This document shows, piece by piece, positions 38,119-47,869 of a DNA stretch of 64,000 bases. The stretch comes from Salipaludibacillus agaradhaerens. GTDB lineage: Bacteria; Bacillota; Bacilli; Bacillales; Salisediminibacteriaceae. A program made the translations under genes and the position numbers. Under the pieces are notes generated by a model that saw only the letters and a program-made list of their open reading frames with translations, did not search any database and was not told the origin of the DNA. Position 1 is the first letter of the stretch. The number at the start of each line of letters is the position of its first letter. The DNA lies in assembly GCF_002019735.1 (NCBI RefSeq), contig NZ_KV917378.1, forward strand, positions 1,324,369 through 1,388,368, given 5' to 3'.

Positions 38119-39084
38119 TTGAAAAAGCTAGCTATCTTACTATTATCTACACTTTTATGGAGTTTTTCCCCTTATTTTGCTAACGCAGCAGTTAATGAGG
38201 ATGATCTAGCCCAATATTTACTCGAGCTAGAGTGGGAAAAGGAAAACCTTGAAGAATACTTAGCTGCCTATGGATTAACTTTCGATTATTTTGAAGACAT
38301 TGATGACTTAAAAGATTTTTTAGGAGATATTTTAACAGATGAGATACTTTCTCACATTTTAGCAGACTTTGAGATAACGATTGAAGAATTACACGTCATT
38401 CTAGCAGGGTATGGAGAATCATTAGATAACATTAAATTTGCTGACGACTTAGAATTTTACCTTTTTGATTATTTCTATAGTGAATCGTGGTACTATTATT
38501 ATTTAGATTTCTTTGCAACTATAGGTATTACAGAGGAAGAATTACTTCGTCTATTAGATCACCTAGAGGAAGTAAGTCACAACAATCCAAATCTCGTTGA
38601 CGAACTTGACGCACTCACATGGCGAATACTTGAGCTAGACGACTTTGAAAGTGTATCTGACATGACTGCCGAAGTCATCGCCGAGCTGTTATCTATTTGG
38701 AAAGAGTTTACGAGACTTTTAGAAATTGACACTGAGTTTTATTTAGTAAAAAGCGATGATAAACAAGCGATTTCTCTATCAAATTTAGTTTCATTAACCA
38801 CGACCAATGGCTATGACCTGTTAATTGAGATTTACAATACGCGAGGAGATTTTCTTGCAGATATCCTCTTAACAGCCGATTTATTTGGATCTGACCTTAT
38901 TACAGAAACGGGAAAAGCAATCACAACCTCCGCTCAAGAAATCACTAAGGACAACAGCATAACGAAAACTGAAAAAGGCGGCAAACTTCCTGACACTGCT
39001 ACTCAATCGTTATTATTTGTCATATTAGGGTGTACAGTCTCAGGAGCTGGCCTATTCATGGTCCGTAGAAGAAAAGCTGCTTAA
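38119..39084 (+). CDS. Acidic surface protein with sortase sorting signal
   Basis: A 321-residue secreted protein. The TTG at 38119, eight bases after GGGGG, begins a normal signal peptide (MKKLAILLLSTLLWSF, cleavage near ANA-AV). The body is extremely acidic and rich in Leu and aromatic residues, with imperfect repeats around ITEEELLRLLDHLEE and ITIEELHVILAGYGE. It ends in a sorting signal: LPDTAT, a hydrophobic stretch and RRRKAA. It resembles the 'processed acidic surface protein' type that occurs beside class D sortases. The next gene, four bases on, is that sortase, so the pair is an operon. The strong negative charge suits an alkaliphile surface. Confidence 0.88.
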   Translation: MKKLAILLLSTLLWSFSPYFANAAVNEDDLAQYLLELEWEKENLEEYLAAYGLTFDYFEDIDDLKDFLGDILTDEILSHILADFEITIEELHVILAGYGESLDNIKFADDLEFYLFDYFYSESWYYYYLDFFATIGITEEELLRLLDHLEEVSHNNPNLVDELDALTWRILELDDFESVSDMTAEVIAELLSIWKEFTRLLEIDTEFYLVKSDDKQAISLSNLVSLTTTNGYDLLIEIYNTRGDFLADILLTADLFGSDLITETGKAITTSAQEITKDNSITKTEKGGKLPDTATQSLLFVILGCTVSGAGLFMVRRRKAA

Positions 39085-39088
39085 GAAA

Positions 39089-39703
39089 ATGAACCAAAAA
39101 CGACTTATTGCAGTTGGTTTCTTTTTAATATTAACTGGTTTTTGGGTCTTCACAACGAATGGTTATACGTTATTAAAAGGGTATTGGTTATATAAAACGG
39201 CTATCCCTTTCGAAACAAGCATCATCTCCGAAAATAATACGCAGCCATCTAAAACAGAGTGGAAAACAAATACTGAGCTATATTCCGTGCGCCCCTCCAT
39301 TGGGGATGAAATCGGTGTTCTTACTATTCCTAAAATTGATGCTCAACTTCCAATCTTTCATGGTACCGATGAGGATGAATTAGAGAGGGGTGTTGGCCAC
39401 TATTCTAACAGTGTACTACCTGGGGAACAGGACAATACAGTGTTAGCAGGCCATCGAGACACGGTATTCAGACATCTGGGCGAAGTAGGTAAAGGCGATT
39501 TATTAATTGTGACAACCTCTGCAGGTGAATTTACGTATAAAATTTATAATGTCCGAATTGTGGACAGTGATGATAGAACGGTAATTGTTCCAAGGCCAAG
39601 GGCTACATTAACAGTAAGTACGTGTTATCCTTTTCAATTTATCGGTCATGCACCAGAGCGCTATATTCTTGAAGCCAACCTCATTAAAAGTAATGTTAAT
39701 TAA
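39089..39703 (+). CDS. Class D sortase
   Basis: A 204-residue membrane-bound transpeptidase that cleaves sorting signals and links the protein to the cell wall. One N-terminal TM anchor (residues 5-25) precedes the catalytic beta-barrel: His122 in VLAGHRDTVF, Cys179 in STCYPFQF and Arg191 in APERYILEA. Size and the TCYPF motif are those of class D (YhcS-like) enzymes. It is probably translated by coupling to the preceding surface protein gene, whose LPDTAT signal is its obvious substrate. Confidence 0.93.
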   Translation: MNQKRLIAVGFFLILTGFWVFTTNGYTLLKGYWLYKTAIPFETSIISENNTQPSKTEWKTNTELYSVRPSIGDEIGVLTIPKIDAQLPIFHGTDEDELERGVGHYSNSVLPGEQDNTVLAGHRDTVFRHLGEVGKGDLLIVTTSAGEFTYKIYNVRIVDSDDRTVIVPRPRATLTVSTCYPFQFIGHAPERYILEANLIKSNVN

Positions 39704-39882
39704 TTGGGCACTTCTAAATATCACTTATAACCGTGCTTATTATTGTTAAACTTAGAACACGAGTCAACAACGTATTGTGACGACATCTCATTCATCTTTA
39801 TAAAAAATTTTAAAGACTATGTATTAAAAACGTGCCAGTGATCTATACTAGCAGATGGCAGAGTTTAGACACAACTCTACAT

Positions 39883-39957
39883 TCCACAGTAGCTCAGTGG
39901 TAGAGCAATCGGCTGTTAACCGATCGGTCGTAGGTTCGAGTCCTACCTGTGGAGCCA
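39883..39957 (+). tRNA. tRNA-Asn(GTT), solitary
   Basis: Acceptor stem TCCACAG / CTGTGGA, D-arm GCTCAGTGGTAGAGC, anticodon loop CTGTTAA, T-arm GTAGG TTCGAGT CCTAC and encoded CCA. It differs from the tRNA-Asn at 63924-63998 by one T-loop base (G versus A). Confidence 0.97.
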
Positions 39958-40006
39958 TGCTATGTCAATCATCCGTGCCTACTTAGATTTCCGTTATCAT
40001 CGTATT

Positions 40007-40043
40007 AAAAAACCACCTATTTTATTACAACAGGTGGTTTTTT
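40007..40043 (+). terminator. Bidirectional terminator between tRNA-Asn and the coat gene
   Basis: AAAAAACCACCT / AGGTGGTTTTTT stem, usable on both strands. Confidence 0.92.
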
Positions 40044-40047
40044 GGCG

Positions 40048-40635
40048 TTATTGCATATGATTCGTATTCATTTGACTGGTCATTTGGGTATTTTGATTTG
40101 TCATAGGTTGAAACATACCTGTCATTTGAGTTATTTGCTGGGAACCGAATGTTGCCGGCTGATAATAACCATTTTGGTTCATCCAGCTCCAAATTTCGTA
40201 AGCCATCTCCTGACACATGTTAGCGCCATTAACATGATACATACGAATTTGTGGATCTACACATTCGTTTGCCCATTGCATTCCCATCATCGACCCCGTT
40301 TTATGCGTATTTAGCGCTAATGTAGCAATGGTCTGATCAGATAATGCTTGGGTACTCATAGATGGGGCTGACATAGTCATTTGCTCTTGCATCCCAGTTG
40401 ACGTATTTTGCCCATTGAAAGCAGGAGCACGATGTGTTACTTGCGCTCCTCGTCCATTCAATAAGTTAATCCCTTGTTGATACCCATTCATCATTAATTG
40501 TTGATGTTTTTTTAAAATACTCTTTAACTGTTGATCTCTACATTGACTTACAAAAGCCCCGTGTTGTTCAATCTCCGCTGATTTTGTCCTTAATGCTTCT
40601 TGCGTTTCTAAAAGTTCGTGCGCCGCATAGTTCAT
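40048..40635 (-). CDS. CotF-family spore coat protein, YhcQ-like
   Basis: A 195-residue protein with the CotF-type helical domain. The N-terminal part (AAHELLETQEALRTKSAEIE, HGAFVSQCRDQQLKSILKKH) and the middle (DQTIATLALNTHKTGSMMGM, CVDPQIRMYHVNGANMCQEM) form the ferritin-like bundle seen in these proteins. The C-terminus YEIWSWMNQNGYYQP followed by a Met/Gln/Asn/Thr-rich tail is typical of YhcQ-like coat proteins. It is expected in the mother cell late in sporulation. AGGAGG precedes the ATG. Confidence 0.88.
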   Translation of the reverse strand: MNYAAHELLETQEALRTKSAEIEQHGAFVSQCRDQQLKSILKKHQQLMMNGYQQGINLLNGRGAQVTHRAPAFNGQNTSTGMQEQMTMSAPSMSTQALSDQTIATLALNTHKTGSMMGMQWANECVDPQIRMYHVNGANMCQEMAYEIWSWMNQNGYYQPATFGSQQITQMTGMFQPMTNQNTQMTSQMNTNHMQ

Positions 40636-40900
40636 CTACATTCCTCCTATAGCAATTTTTAGGATTTCCCTCCCAATTCTATTGTGAACAGAAAGTAAGA
40701 TAACATACAGCATTTCTCCTTTTTGTAAGTAGAGCTTTAACTTCTTCCTTCATAAAATTCATGTCTTTCCTTTGTAAGTTCATATCGTTTTCTATACATA
40801 GACAGCTAGTCACTCCATTGCTTTTACGATATAGTTAAATATGCATGATTTTAAACGCTTTTAATATTTTTTAAGCAAATACTTTAGGAGTTGGATATAA

Positions 40901-42085
40901 ATGAACAAAAAAGATATTGGTCACTTTCGCAGACAATTTAAAGCAGATAATGATCTACTTACAATCGGTGATATATTTAATGTGTATATTACGAAGGAAT
41001 CGAGTGAGATTTACCATCATCAAAGTCAACCATTTGAACTATTAGACCGAGACCAACAAGAATTATTTTTAATTAACTTCAAAAAATTACTTGGTGGACA
41101 ATTGGATGAAAAATTATTTGAATTAAAATTCAAACGCGATGTTTCTGACAGCAGCCAGCTTATATTGCATCAAGGATTATTAAGCGACAAGGTTGATGGT
41201 TGGAAAGAGTATATGCTTAAACTCGTAGGAAAGATATTGGCGCAAAGGCAATATGAAGAGGATATAGTCATTACATTTATACGTGGTGAATATAGGAAGC
41301 CTACTAAGCGCCGAAGTGAAGAGTCTGAAGAAAATGAACGTGATACCGTTTATTCTCATCCATTTATCCTTTGCAGTATGAACAAAACCCAAGAGCCAAA
41401 AAAAGAATTGCTCTTTGACTATGTAGAGAAGGAATTTAAATACAATTTTGTCGTAGATCCGATCATCAATCTTACGGCACCAATTTCAGGGTTTCTTTTT
41501 CCTTGCTTTACTGATAATGCCTCTGATGTCAATCACGTGTTATATTCAGCAGGCAAAGTACATGAACCTGATCATCAATTTATAGAAGACGTGTTAAATG
41601 GCGAAGAAACGATGACGGCCAAAGACGATAAAATCGTTTTTGAAGAAATCGTGAAAGATGTGACACATGACCAACTAAATACTTCAACCCTTCACCACGT
41701 ATACGAAGAAATCAACCGTGTCATAGAAGAGAATGAAGAAGAAGAAGCACCCACATTAGATTACAAAGATGTGGAACGAGTATTGACAGTCAGTGGTGTA
41801 AAAGATATTGATCAAGAAAAAGTCGAAGCGGCTTTCCAAAACGTCATTCAGGATGAAAAATACGAAATTAAAGCAAGTAGTATTGTCCCAAAGTATTCAT
41901 CAAAATCAATTAAAATAAATACGAAAGTAGCAAACGTCTCTATTAGTCCACAAGACTTAAGCTACGTTAGACAAGTTAACTTTGAAGGGAAACGCTACCT
42001 GATGATTGAAGTAGAAGAAGATACGGTCATAGATGGATTCAGAATGATTCCCGAGGCGTTTAATCGTGAGAGTGAGAATAACTGA
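40901..42085 (+). CDS. DUF4317 family protein
   Basis: A 394-residue soluble protein that begins MNKKDIGHFRRQFKADNDLL, the conserved opening of DUF4317, followed by IGDIFNVYITKESSEIYHHQ. Later segments include HPFILCSMNKTQEPKKELLF and the central FLFPCFTDNASDVNHVLYSAG. These proteins are found in Firmicutes; their function is unknown, and some annotations link them to phage-associated or stress contexts without evidence. The start is supported by TTAGGAG. Single gene with its own terminator. Confidence 0.85.
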   Translation: MNKKDIGHFRRQFKADNDLLTIGDIFNVYITKESSEIYHHQSQPFELLDRDQQELFLINFKKLLGGQLDEKLFELKFKRDVSDSSQLILHQGLLSDKVDGWKEYMLKLVGKILAQRQYEEDIVITFIRGEYRKPTKRRSEESEENERDTVYSHPFILCSMNKTQEPKKELLFDYVEKEFKYNFVVDPIINLTAPISGFLFPCFTDNASDVNHVLYSAGKVHEPDHQFIEDVLNGEETMTAKDDKIVFEEIVKDVTHDQLNTSTLHHVYEEINRVIEENEEEEAPTLDYKDVERVLTVSGVKDIDQEKVEAAFQNVIQDEKYEIKASSIVPKYSSKSIKINTKVANVSISPQDLSYVRQVNFEGKRYLMIEVEEDTVIDGFRMIPEAFNRESENN

Positions 42086-42150
42086 GTCACTAATAGAGGA
42101 ATATATTTTCGACTTGTTACCCTCCCCCTCTCAGAAGATTAAATACACCT

Positions 42151-42178
42151 CCCCGTATCATTGTAAAGTGATACGGGG
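42151..42178 (+). terminator. Terminator of the DUF4317 gene
   Basis: CCCCGTATCA / TGATACGGGG stem followed by TTCAATTT. The rest of 42086-42477 shows no gene. Confidence 0.85.
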
Positions 42179-42477
42179 TTCAATTTAAGTATTGCCCCAT
42201 CAACAAACTTCCATTTCTTAGTTTACAGATTTTAGGTCACCTTTCTGTAAATAACCCATGACATCCTCAGTCTCGATAATTTTTAATTGTCACACACCTA
42301 GAAGGGGACCTTTTTCCGACATATATAACTACTAGCACGTGCTATTCATTAATTAATGGCAACAACCTTTTTCAAACCCTGACAAGGGGTTTTATACAAT
42401 TATATTAAAAAAAGAGACACTTTTATTAAAAAAAGTATCTCATGATTTTAAAATGCGTCAAGTCACCACGCTGTTTT

Positions 42478-43320
42478 TTATTTTTTATGTCTATATAAAT
42501 ACATTGTAATCGGTGCAAAAATGCTAGCTATGATAACAGAGACAACGAGTACCCAAACGACTTCTTCAAATGTTGCCGTTCCATGCATCAGACCACGGAT
42601 AGCTGTTACAAGTAGGGAAATAGGGTTTACTTCTACAAACGATTCTAGCCATCCAGGCAATGTTGCTGGATCAACATAAACATTACTTACAAACGTTAAG
42701 GGAAACAAGACTAACATACTAACTCCCATAAGGGATTTCTCTGAACGAAGAATTAAACCGAGCGTCGCCCATATCCAAGAAAGACTGAATGAGAATACGA
42801 GCAGCAGTCCCACTGCCAATATTACTCCTACAACACCTCCATCAGGCCTAAACCCCATAATGAGGCCTAAAGAGATCATAATGGCAGAAGCTAAGCCGTA
42901 CCGTACTGCATCCACAAGTAACATGCCAACAAGCACAGATGGTCCCCATATCGGTAAAGAGCGAAACCGGTCAAAGACTCCTTTAGTTATGTCATTATTC
43001 AGCTCAACGCCAGTATACATCGTAATTGTCACAACCGTCATCGCTAAAATCCCAGGAAGTAAAAATTGTAAATAATCACTCGTAGATCCAGCAATCGCAC
43101 CGCCGAACAAATAGGTGAACATAAGCAAAAACATAATTGGAAAAGCTGTCACATCCAACATTTGTTCAGGAACATATTTTATTTTTAGAAGTGCCCGCCA
43201 GCCACACGTCAGTGAAGTGGAAATAGCATTTGGTTTAGGGGGACGTTCACGAGCAGCTAATGCCCTATGCATCACTTCATGTCCCTCATACTTATTCGTC
43301 ATATCAGGCGTCGACTTCAT
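42478..43320 (-). CDS. ABC-2 type exporter permease, DrrB-like
   Basis: A 280-residue membrane protein with six TM helices of the ABC-2 exporter family. Characteristic are the [36 protein letters not shown] (the coupling-type segment), [13 protein letters not shown] and [20 protein letters not shown] motifs, as in DrrB. Its start overlaps the stop of the ATPase gene by four bases (ATGA), so the two are translationally coupled. The pair would export a lipophilic compound such as an antibiotic; the substrate is unknown. Confidence 0.92.
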   Translation of the reverse strand: MKSTPDMTNKYEGHEVMHRALAARERPPKPNAISTSLTCGWRALLKIKYVPEQMLDVTAFPIMFLLMFTYLFGGAIAGSTSDYLQFLLPGILAMTVVTITMYTGVELNNDITKGVFDRFRSLPIWGPSVLVGMLLVDAVRYGLASAIMISLGLIMGFRPDGGVVGVILAVGLLLVFSFSLSWIWATLGLILRSEKSLMGVSMLVLFPLTFVSNVYVDPATLPGWLESFVEVNPISLLVTAIRGLMHGTATFEEVVWVLVVSVIIASIFAPITMYLYRHKK

Positions 43321-44330
43321 TTGACTTCCCCCTTCCTTTTAAGCTCTTCTTTATCTTTATCACTAAGATCTTCATCTGCCGGTCTACCCGTTAAGGTTAA
43401 AAAAACCTCATCAAGGCTCGGTTGTCCAAGTGAAAAGTCGGTTACTTTAATATTTGAACGGACTAATTCTCCAAGTGCGTAAGTAACACTTTCAGTATCT
43501 GATACTTGAGCAACGAGAGATGATGGATCATTAGCATCTTGTACATATGTCTCAAGTTCCCGAGATAAAATGTCAGCGGCCTCTGACCGTTGTGCTTGAT
43601 TCAGCAAGCGGACATGAAGTTTGCCTGTACCAACAGATGCTTTTAGCTCACCACTCGTCCCTTCGGCAATAATTCTGCCTTGATCAATGACAGCAATGCG
43701 ATCCGCTAGCTGATCAGCTTCTTCAAGGTATTGTGTTGTTAATAATACGGTGGTGCCAGTATTGACTAGCACTCTAATGATATCCCACACTTGATTCCGA
43801 CTGCGAGGATCAAGGCCAGTTGTCGGTTCATCGAGAAATAGCAATTCAGGAGAAACAACAATACTTGCGGCTATATCAATCCGCCGCTTCATACCTCCAG
43901 AATAATTCTTTACTTGAAGCTTTGCTGCGTCTTTTAAATCAAAGGCAGTTAATAATTCCATCGCTCGTTCTTTTGCTTGACGTCTTGAGTAGCCTAAAAG
44001 TCGAGCAATTAGAATGAGATTCTCCGCCCCCGATAGATCGCCATCAACTGAGGCAAACTGCCCAGTTAAACTCACTTTTTTACGCACCTCATTTGCCTCT
44101 TCAACAAGGTCATGACCAAATATACTGACACTACCTGCATCAGGCTGTAAAAGCGTCGCTAACATCCGAACAGTCGTTGTTTTCCCTGCTCCATTCGGTC
44201 CTAGAAATCCATACACCGTTCCCTTAGAAACTGTTAAATCAACACCGTCAACCGCTCGTTTATCACCAAAAACTTTAACGAGCCCTTTCGCTTCAATAGC
44301 TAATTCATTATGGCTGTTTTTATCACGCAT
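43317..44330 (-). CDS. ABC exporter ATP-binding protein, DrrA-like
   Basis: The ATPase partner of the preceding permease. Walker [19 protein letters not shown]-loop [10 protein letters not shown], signature [13 protein letters not shown], Walker [13 protein letters not shown] and the switch region TTQYLEEAD are complete. A DrrA-type C-terminal domain follows, including [17 protein letters not shown]. The ATG at 44330 is used because AGGAGG lies upstream, though 12 bases away. The alternative ATG at 44357 adds nine residues and lacks a site. Together with the permease it forms a two-gene export operon. Confidence 0.93.
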   Translation of the reverse strand: MRDKNSHNELAIEAKGLVKVFGDKRAVDGVDLTVSKGTVYGFLGPNGAGKTTTVRMLATLLQPDAGSVSIFGHDLVEEANEVRKKVSLTGQFASVDGDLSGAENLILIARLLGYSRRQAKERAMELLTAFDLKDAAKLQVKNYSGGMKRRIDIAASIVVSPELLFLDEPTTGLDPRSRNQVWDIIRVLVNTGTTVLLTTQYLEEADQLADRIAVIDQGRIIAEGTSGELKASVGTGKLHVRLLNQAQRSEAADILSRELETYVQDANDPSSLVAQVSDTESVTYALGELVRSNIKVTDFSLGQPSLDEVFLTLTGRPADEDLSDKDKEELKRKGEVK

Positions 44331-45153
44331 ATGATAGATTATCCTCCTGTTCGTCATGTCTTTATTTGTGCTTATTTATTAGTCTATCAAAAATAGAAAA
44401 ATTCAATAGCGTTAGACAATCATCCTCCCCCCCTACTACTTTGCTAACTATACGTCATCATTATTTTCAAGGTTAGTCTAAAATAATTGCTCAATATGTA
44501 ACCTTTTCGAACGTAAAATAGCCGAATCTGAAAATTTAAATTGAGTTGTGTATATCTAATGATAACGACAAATCGTCATTGTTTTAAACTCAAACCAATG
44601 CTTCTACAGTTAAAACTAACCACTTGCAATTTTATCACAAGGACATTCGTTATAGAACTTTCTCCTTTGCTTGAAGATCAAAAAACATTTCTCAGATTTT
44701 CATCTTATCGCCTTGATCTGTTTGAATTTGAAGACTTCATTTTAGTTTACGTGATGTTCCCTCATTCATACCATTAATCACAGTTAACACTAGAGTCATC
44801 TTTTTTCGGTTCTCAAAAATACCTGAAGAACATTTAAATAATGTCATATTTTCTCACGCCGCTCCAAAATGGAATATATATACTCATTTATACATATTAA
44901 GTAAAACAGTATATACTTGGTTATCGGAATGTGAGATAATCTAATTGATCAAACAAGCAGCTATCCAAAAAACACTGATGTTGACCTCTTAAAGAAGTGT
45001 CACTATCTATGAAAATATAATTATCCAGTTTCAAATTTGAAATAGTGTGTATGGAATAATTTGGATGTCAAATGCTATGAAAGGAGGGTAGGTAGTACCG
45101 TAGACTTCATTACCAAAAATTAGATGTAAAAAAATTAAAAGGAGGAATGCCTA
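44331..45153. other. Long 5' region of the xylanase gene
   Basis: About 800 bases between divergent units. A plus-strand frame at 44541-44777 has no ribosome binding site or family likeness and is not called. A possible promoter (TTGGTT then TAATCT about 17 bases on) lies at about 44918-44945. I see no XylR-type operator. AAAGGAGG occurs twice upstream of the start (about 45080 and 45139). Confidence 0.4.
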
Positions 45154-45900
45154 ATGAGACAAAAGAAATTGACGTTGATTTTAGCCTTTTTAGTTTGTTT
45201 TGCACTAACCTTACCTGCAGAAATAATTCAGGCACAAATCGTCACCGACAATTCCATTGGCAACCACGATGGTTATGATTATGAATTTTGGAAAGATAGC
45301 GGTGGCTCTGGGACAATGATTCTCAATCATGGCGGTACGTTCAGTGCCCAATGGAATAATGTTAACAATATATTATTCCGTAAAGGTAAAAAATTCAATG
45401 AAACACAAACACACCAACAAGTTGGTAACATGTCCATAAACTATGGCGCAAACTTCCAGCCAAACGGTAATGCGTATTTATGCGTCTATGGTTGGACTGT
45501 TGACCCTCTTGTCGAATATTATATTGTCGACAGTTGGGGCAACTGGCGTCCACCAGGAGCAACGCCTAAGGGAACCATCACTGTTGATGGAGGAACATAT
45601 GATATCTATGAAACTCTTAGAGTCAATCAGCCCTCCATTAAGGGGATTGCCACATTTAAACAATATTGGAGTGTCCGAAGATCGAAACGCACGAGTGGCA
45701 CAATTTCTGTCAGCAACCACTTTAGAGCGTGGGAAAACTTAGGGATGAACATGGGGAAAATGTATGAAGTCGCGCTTACTGTAGAAGGCTATCAAAGTAG
45801 CGGAAGTGCTAATGTATATAGCAATACACTAAGAATTAACGGTAACCCTCTCTCAACTATTAGTAATGACGAGAGCATAACTCTAGATAAAAACAATTAA
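45154..45900 (+). CDS. Secreted GH11 endo-1,4-beta-xylanase
   Basis: A 248-residue secreted family 11 xylanase. A 27-residue signal peptide ([17 protein letters not shown], cleavage at IQA-QI) is followed by the beta-jelly-roll domain. Nucleophile and acid-base glutamates are mature Glu94 ([12 protein letters not shown]) and Glu184 ([10 protein letters not shown]). As I recall it, the mature sequence from [10 protein letters not shown] onward is that of B. agaradhaerens Xyn11A, whose crystal structures are known. The enzyme hydrolyses xylan under alkaline conditions. AAAGGAGG precedes the ATG. Single gene with a strong terminator; no xylose-utilisation genes are nearby. Confidence 0.97.
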   Translation: MRQKKLTLILAFLVCFALTLPAEIIQAQIVTDNSIGNHDGYDYEFWKDSGGSGTMILNHGGTFSAQWNNVNNILFRKGKKFNETQTHQQVGNMSINYGANFQPNGNAYLCVYGWTVDPLVEYYIVDSWGNWRPPGATPKGTITVDGGTYDIYETLRVNQPSIKGIATFKQYWSVRRSKRTSGTISVSNHFRAWENLGMNMGKMYEVALTVEGYQSSGSANVYSNTLRINGNPLSTISNDESITLDKNN

Positions 45901-45942
45901 AAATCCTTATCTCTTTCGGTTCAGTTCTCATTATTTTCAAAT

Positions 45943-45981
45943 AACCTCCCGATTGGATCTATTCCAATGGGAGGTTTTATT
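45943..45981 (+). terminator. Terminator of the xylanase gene
   Basis: AACCTCCCGATTGG / CCAATGGGAGGTT stem followed by TTATTGG. Confidence 0.9.
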
Positions 45982-46213
45982 GGAAAGATTAAGTGTAGTA
46001 TACTCCGATTCCATCCAGAGGAATGCTTGAAACACCCCCTTCACTAGTACGTAATCTATAAAAACTGGATGACTAATAGTGGAAATAAACAACTTATTAT
46101 TTCGATGATGAGCACTCTATCCATAAAACCATACATCAATTTATTAAAGCTACCTTTATTTAGTGTAATTTCAACTAGCCATCGACAGCTTTTACTCATG
46201 CCAACAAACTCAA

Positions 46214-46320
46214 TAAAACGAACCTTCAATCAGACATTAGCTCCGCCATCTCCCGCTTAAATAAACATAGCTCCTCACTATTTGAGGTGGGAACTTTACG
46301 GACGGTTCTGTGATAAAGTG
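46214..46320 (+). repeat. R1 structured repeat, copy 7 (short form)
   Basis: AAACGAACCTTCAATCAGAC, CATCTCCCGCTTAAATAAAC, then ATTTGAGGTGGGAACTTTAC and GGACGGTTCTGTGATAAA. The stem ATCTCCCGCTT pairs imperfectly with GAGGTGGGA. Confidence 0.8.
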
Positions 46321-46605
46321 GATCTACTAGCAAAATGCTAAGCTACACCTTCAGTGGCTATAAGTTATTGTTGTATTGTTTTATCCAAGCTTTTTGATTA
46401 ATCCTAAATCATTGACTGTTTTACCCCGCCTTCACTTCATTAAATAGTATTAATGTTGTATTTTTTACATATAAACTTACTTTTTGTCGCATGCAGTTGT
46501 TACTAGTTTATACAAACTACTGAGCCGACTTTAATAAGCACGTAAAGTCGGGTAAGAGAGGATTTCTTTTGTTATTGTTTAAGGGAAAGGAAGGTTGAAT
46601 AATTA

Positions 46606-47451
46606 ATGGATATGTTAAAAGGGATGAATGAGGCGCTCAATTATATTGAAGAAAATTTAGCAAACAAGATTGATTTGAATGAGGTTGCGAATCGCGCTTT
46701 TTGTTCTGAATACCATTTCAAACGCCTCTTTTCTTTGCTGTCAGGTATTACGATTTCTGAATACATTCGTAGAAGGCGACTCACTCTAAGTGCTTTAGAA
46801 TTGAAAGACGCTCAAACTAAAGTAATTGATGTAGCATTAAAATATGGCTATCAATCTCCAGATGCTTTTTCGCGAGCTTTTCAAAATTTCCACGGTGTTA
46901 CACCCTCATTATCACGTAGCTCTGATCAGAACTTGAAAGCATATCCTAGAATGGCCTTCCAATTAACAATTCAAGGAGGAACCGAAATGAATTATCGTAT
47001 TGTTGAAAAAGAAGCGTTTAAAATTGTTGGCGTGAAGAATAACGTTAACATGATTAATGAAATCCTATCTCCAACTTACGAAGAGATGATGGCAGAAATT
47101 AATGATACAAAAATGCGTGAGTTGGCATCTATGTCAAATATGGCTCCTTATGGAATGGTGCATGCATCAGCCAATTACTCAGAGGATGAGGAAGGAAATG
47201 CTACGTTTAACCAGTATATAGGAGTGGCTTCAACTAAGAAAGAGATCAATGACTATACAACATTGGAGGTACCCGCTTCAACATGGGCAATCTTTGAAAT
47301 AGATGGTGATTGGCCCCACATTGAAAACCATTGGCAACGGATCTACTCTGAGTGGCTTCCCACATCTTCATATGAATTGACAGAAGGCCCAGAACTCTTA
47401 GTTAGCGATGAGCATAAAAGTGGCATCTGGATCTCCATTAAGAAAAAGTAG
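46606..47451 (+). CDS. AraC-family regulator with GyrI-like ligand domain
   Basis: A 281-residue transcription factor. The N-terminal AraC-type domain with two HTH motifs (EVANRAFCSEYHFKRLFSLL and VALKYGYQSPDAFSRAFQNF, then GVTPS) is followed by a GyrI-like (BacR/Rob C-terminal) effector-binding domain, about residues 127-281. That domain contains EVPASTWAIFEIDGDWPHI. This architecture is typical of drug- or stress-responsive regulators such as YdeE of Bacillus. The target is unknown. It is next to the xylanase, but I see no link to xylan use. Confidence 0.92.
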   Translation: MDMLKGMNEALNYIEENLANKIDLNEVANRAFCSEYHFKRLFSLLSGITISEYIRRRRLTLSALELKDAQTKVIDVALKYGYQSPDAFSRAFQNFHGVTPSLSRSSDQNLKAYPRMAFQLTIQGGTEMNYRIVEKEAFKIVGVKNNVNMINEILSPTYEEMMAEINDTKMRELASMSNMAPYGMVHASANYSEDEEGNATFNQYIGVASTKKEINDYTTLEVPASTWAIFEIDGDWPHIENHWQRIYSEWLPTSSYELTEGPELLVSDEHKSGIWISIKKK

Positions 47452-47527
47452 TGGTTGCTTTTTAATAGTCCTATTCTAATTCAAATTATTTAGTTTCATC
47501 ACGATCAAGTTATCTTTAAGCTGACTC

Positions 47528-47565
47528 ATAAATGAAGCGTGTCTAATCGAACGCGCTTCATTTAT
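47528..47565 (+). terminator. Terminator of the AraC-type regulator gene
   Basis: ATAAATGAAGCG / CGCTTCATTTAT stem. Confidence 0.85.
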
Positions 47566-47716
47566 TCATACAGTGGAAGCTTATATGATAACAATATTGT
47601 TCTGTCAATCTATATTTCTTTTTTGTATTTTATTACATTTTTCAAAACAATAACTTACTTTTATATTAAGGTTAAACGTGATCTCTTCTACAATTTCATT
47701 ATAAAATTGAAAATCA

Positions 47717-47847
47717 TAAAAAGAACCTTCAATCAGTGGATGTTGCGTAAATCAGGACTTTATCGTCCGTTATCTCCCACCTAGATAGATTTATTTCCCC
47801 TCTCTATTTTAAGGTAGGCGTTTTCCGAAAAGTTATCTGTGATAAAT
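47717..47847 (+). repeat. R1 structured repeat, copy 8
   Basis: AAGAACCTTCAATCAGTGGA and GTTGCGTAAATCAGGACTTT (truncated 5' hairpin), then CGTCCGTTATCTCCCACCTA, a TCTATTTTAAGGTAGGCG arm and GTTATCTGTGATAAATTGG. It lies right at the 3' edge of the prophage-derived block. Confidence 0.8.
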
Positions 47848-47869
47848 TGGATCAATTCCCTTGATTCAT

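Noticed and set aside
40042..40314. 90-codon plus-strand frame opposite the coat protein gene
   Set aside because: Antisense shadow of the CotF-like gene, which has a strong ribosome binding site and family motifs.
44541..44777. 78-codon plus-strand frame before the xylanase
   Set aside because: No ribosome binding site, unusual composition and no recognisable domain. Probably chance in AT-rich DNA.
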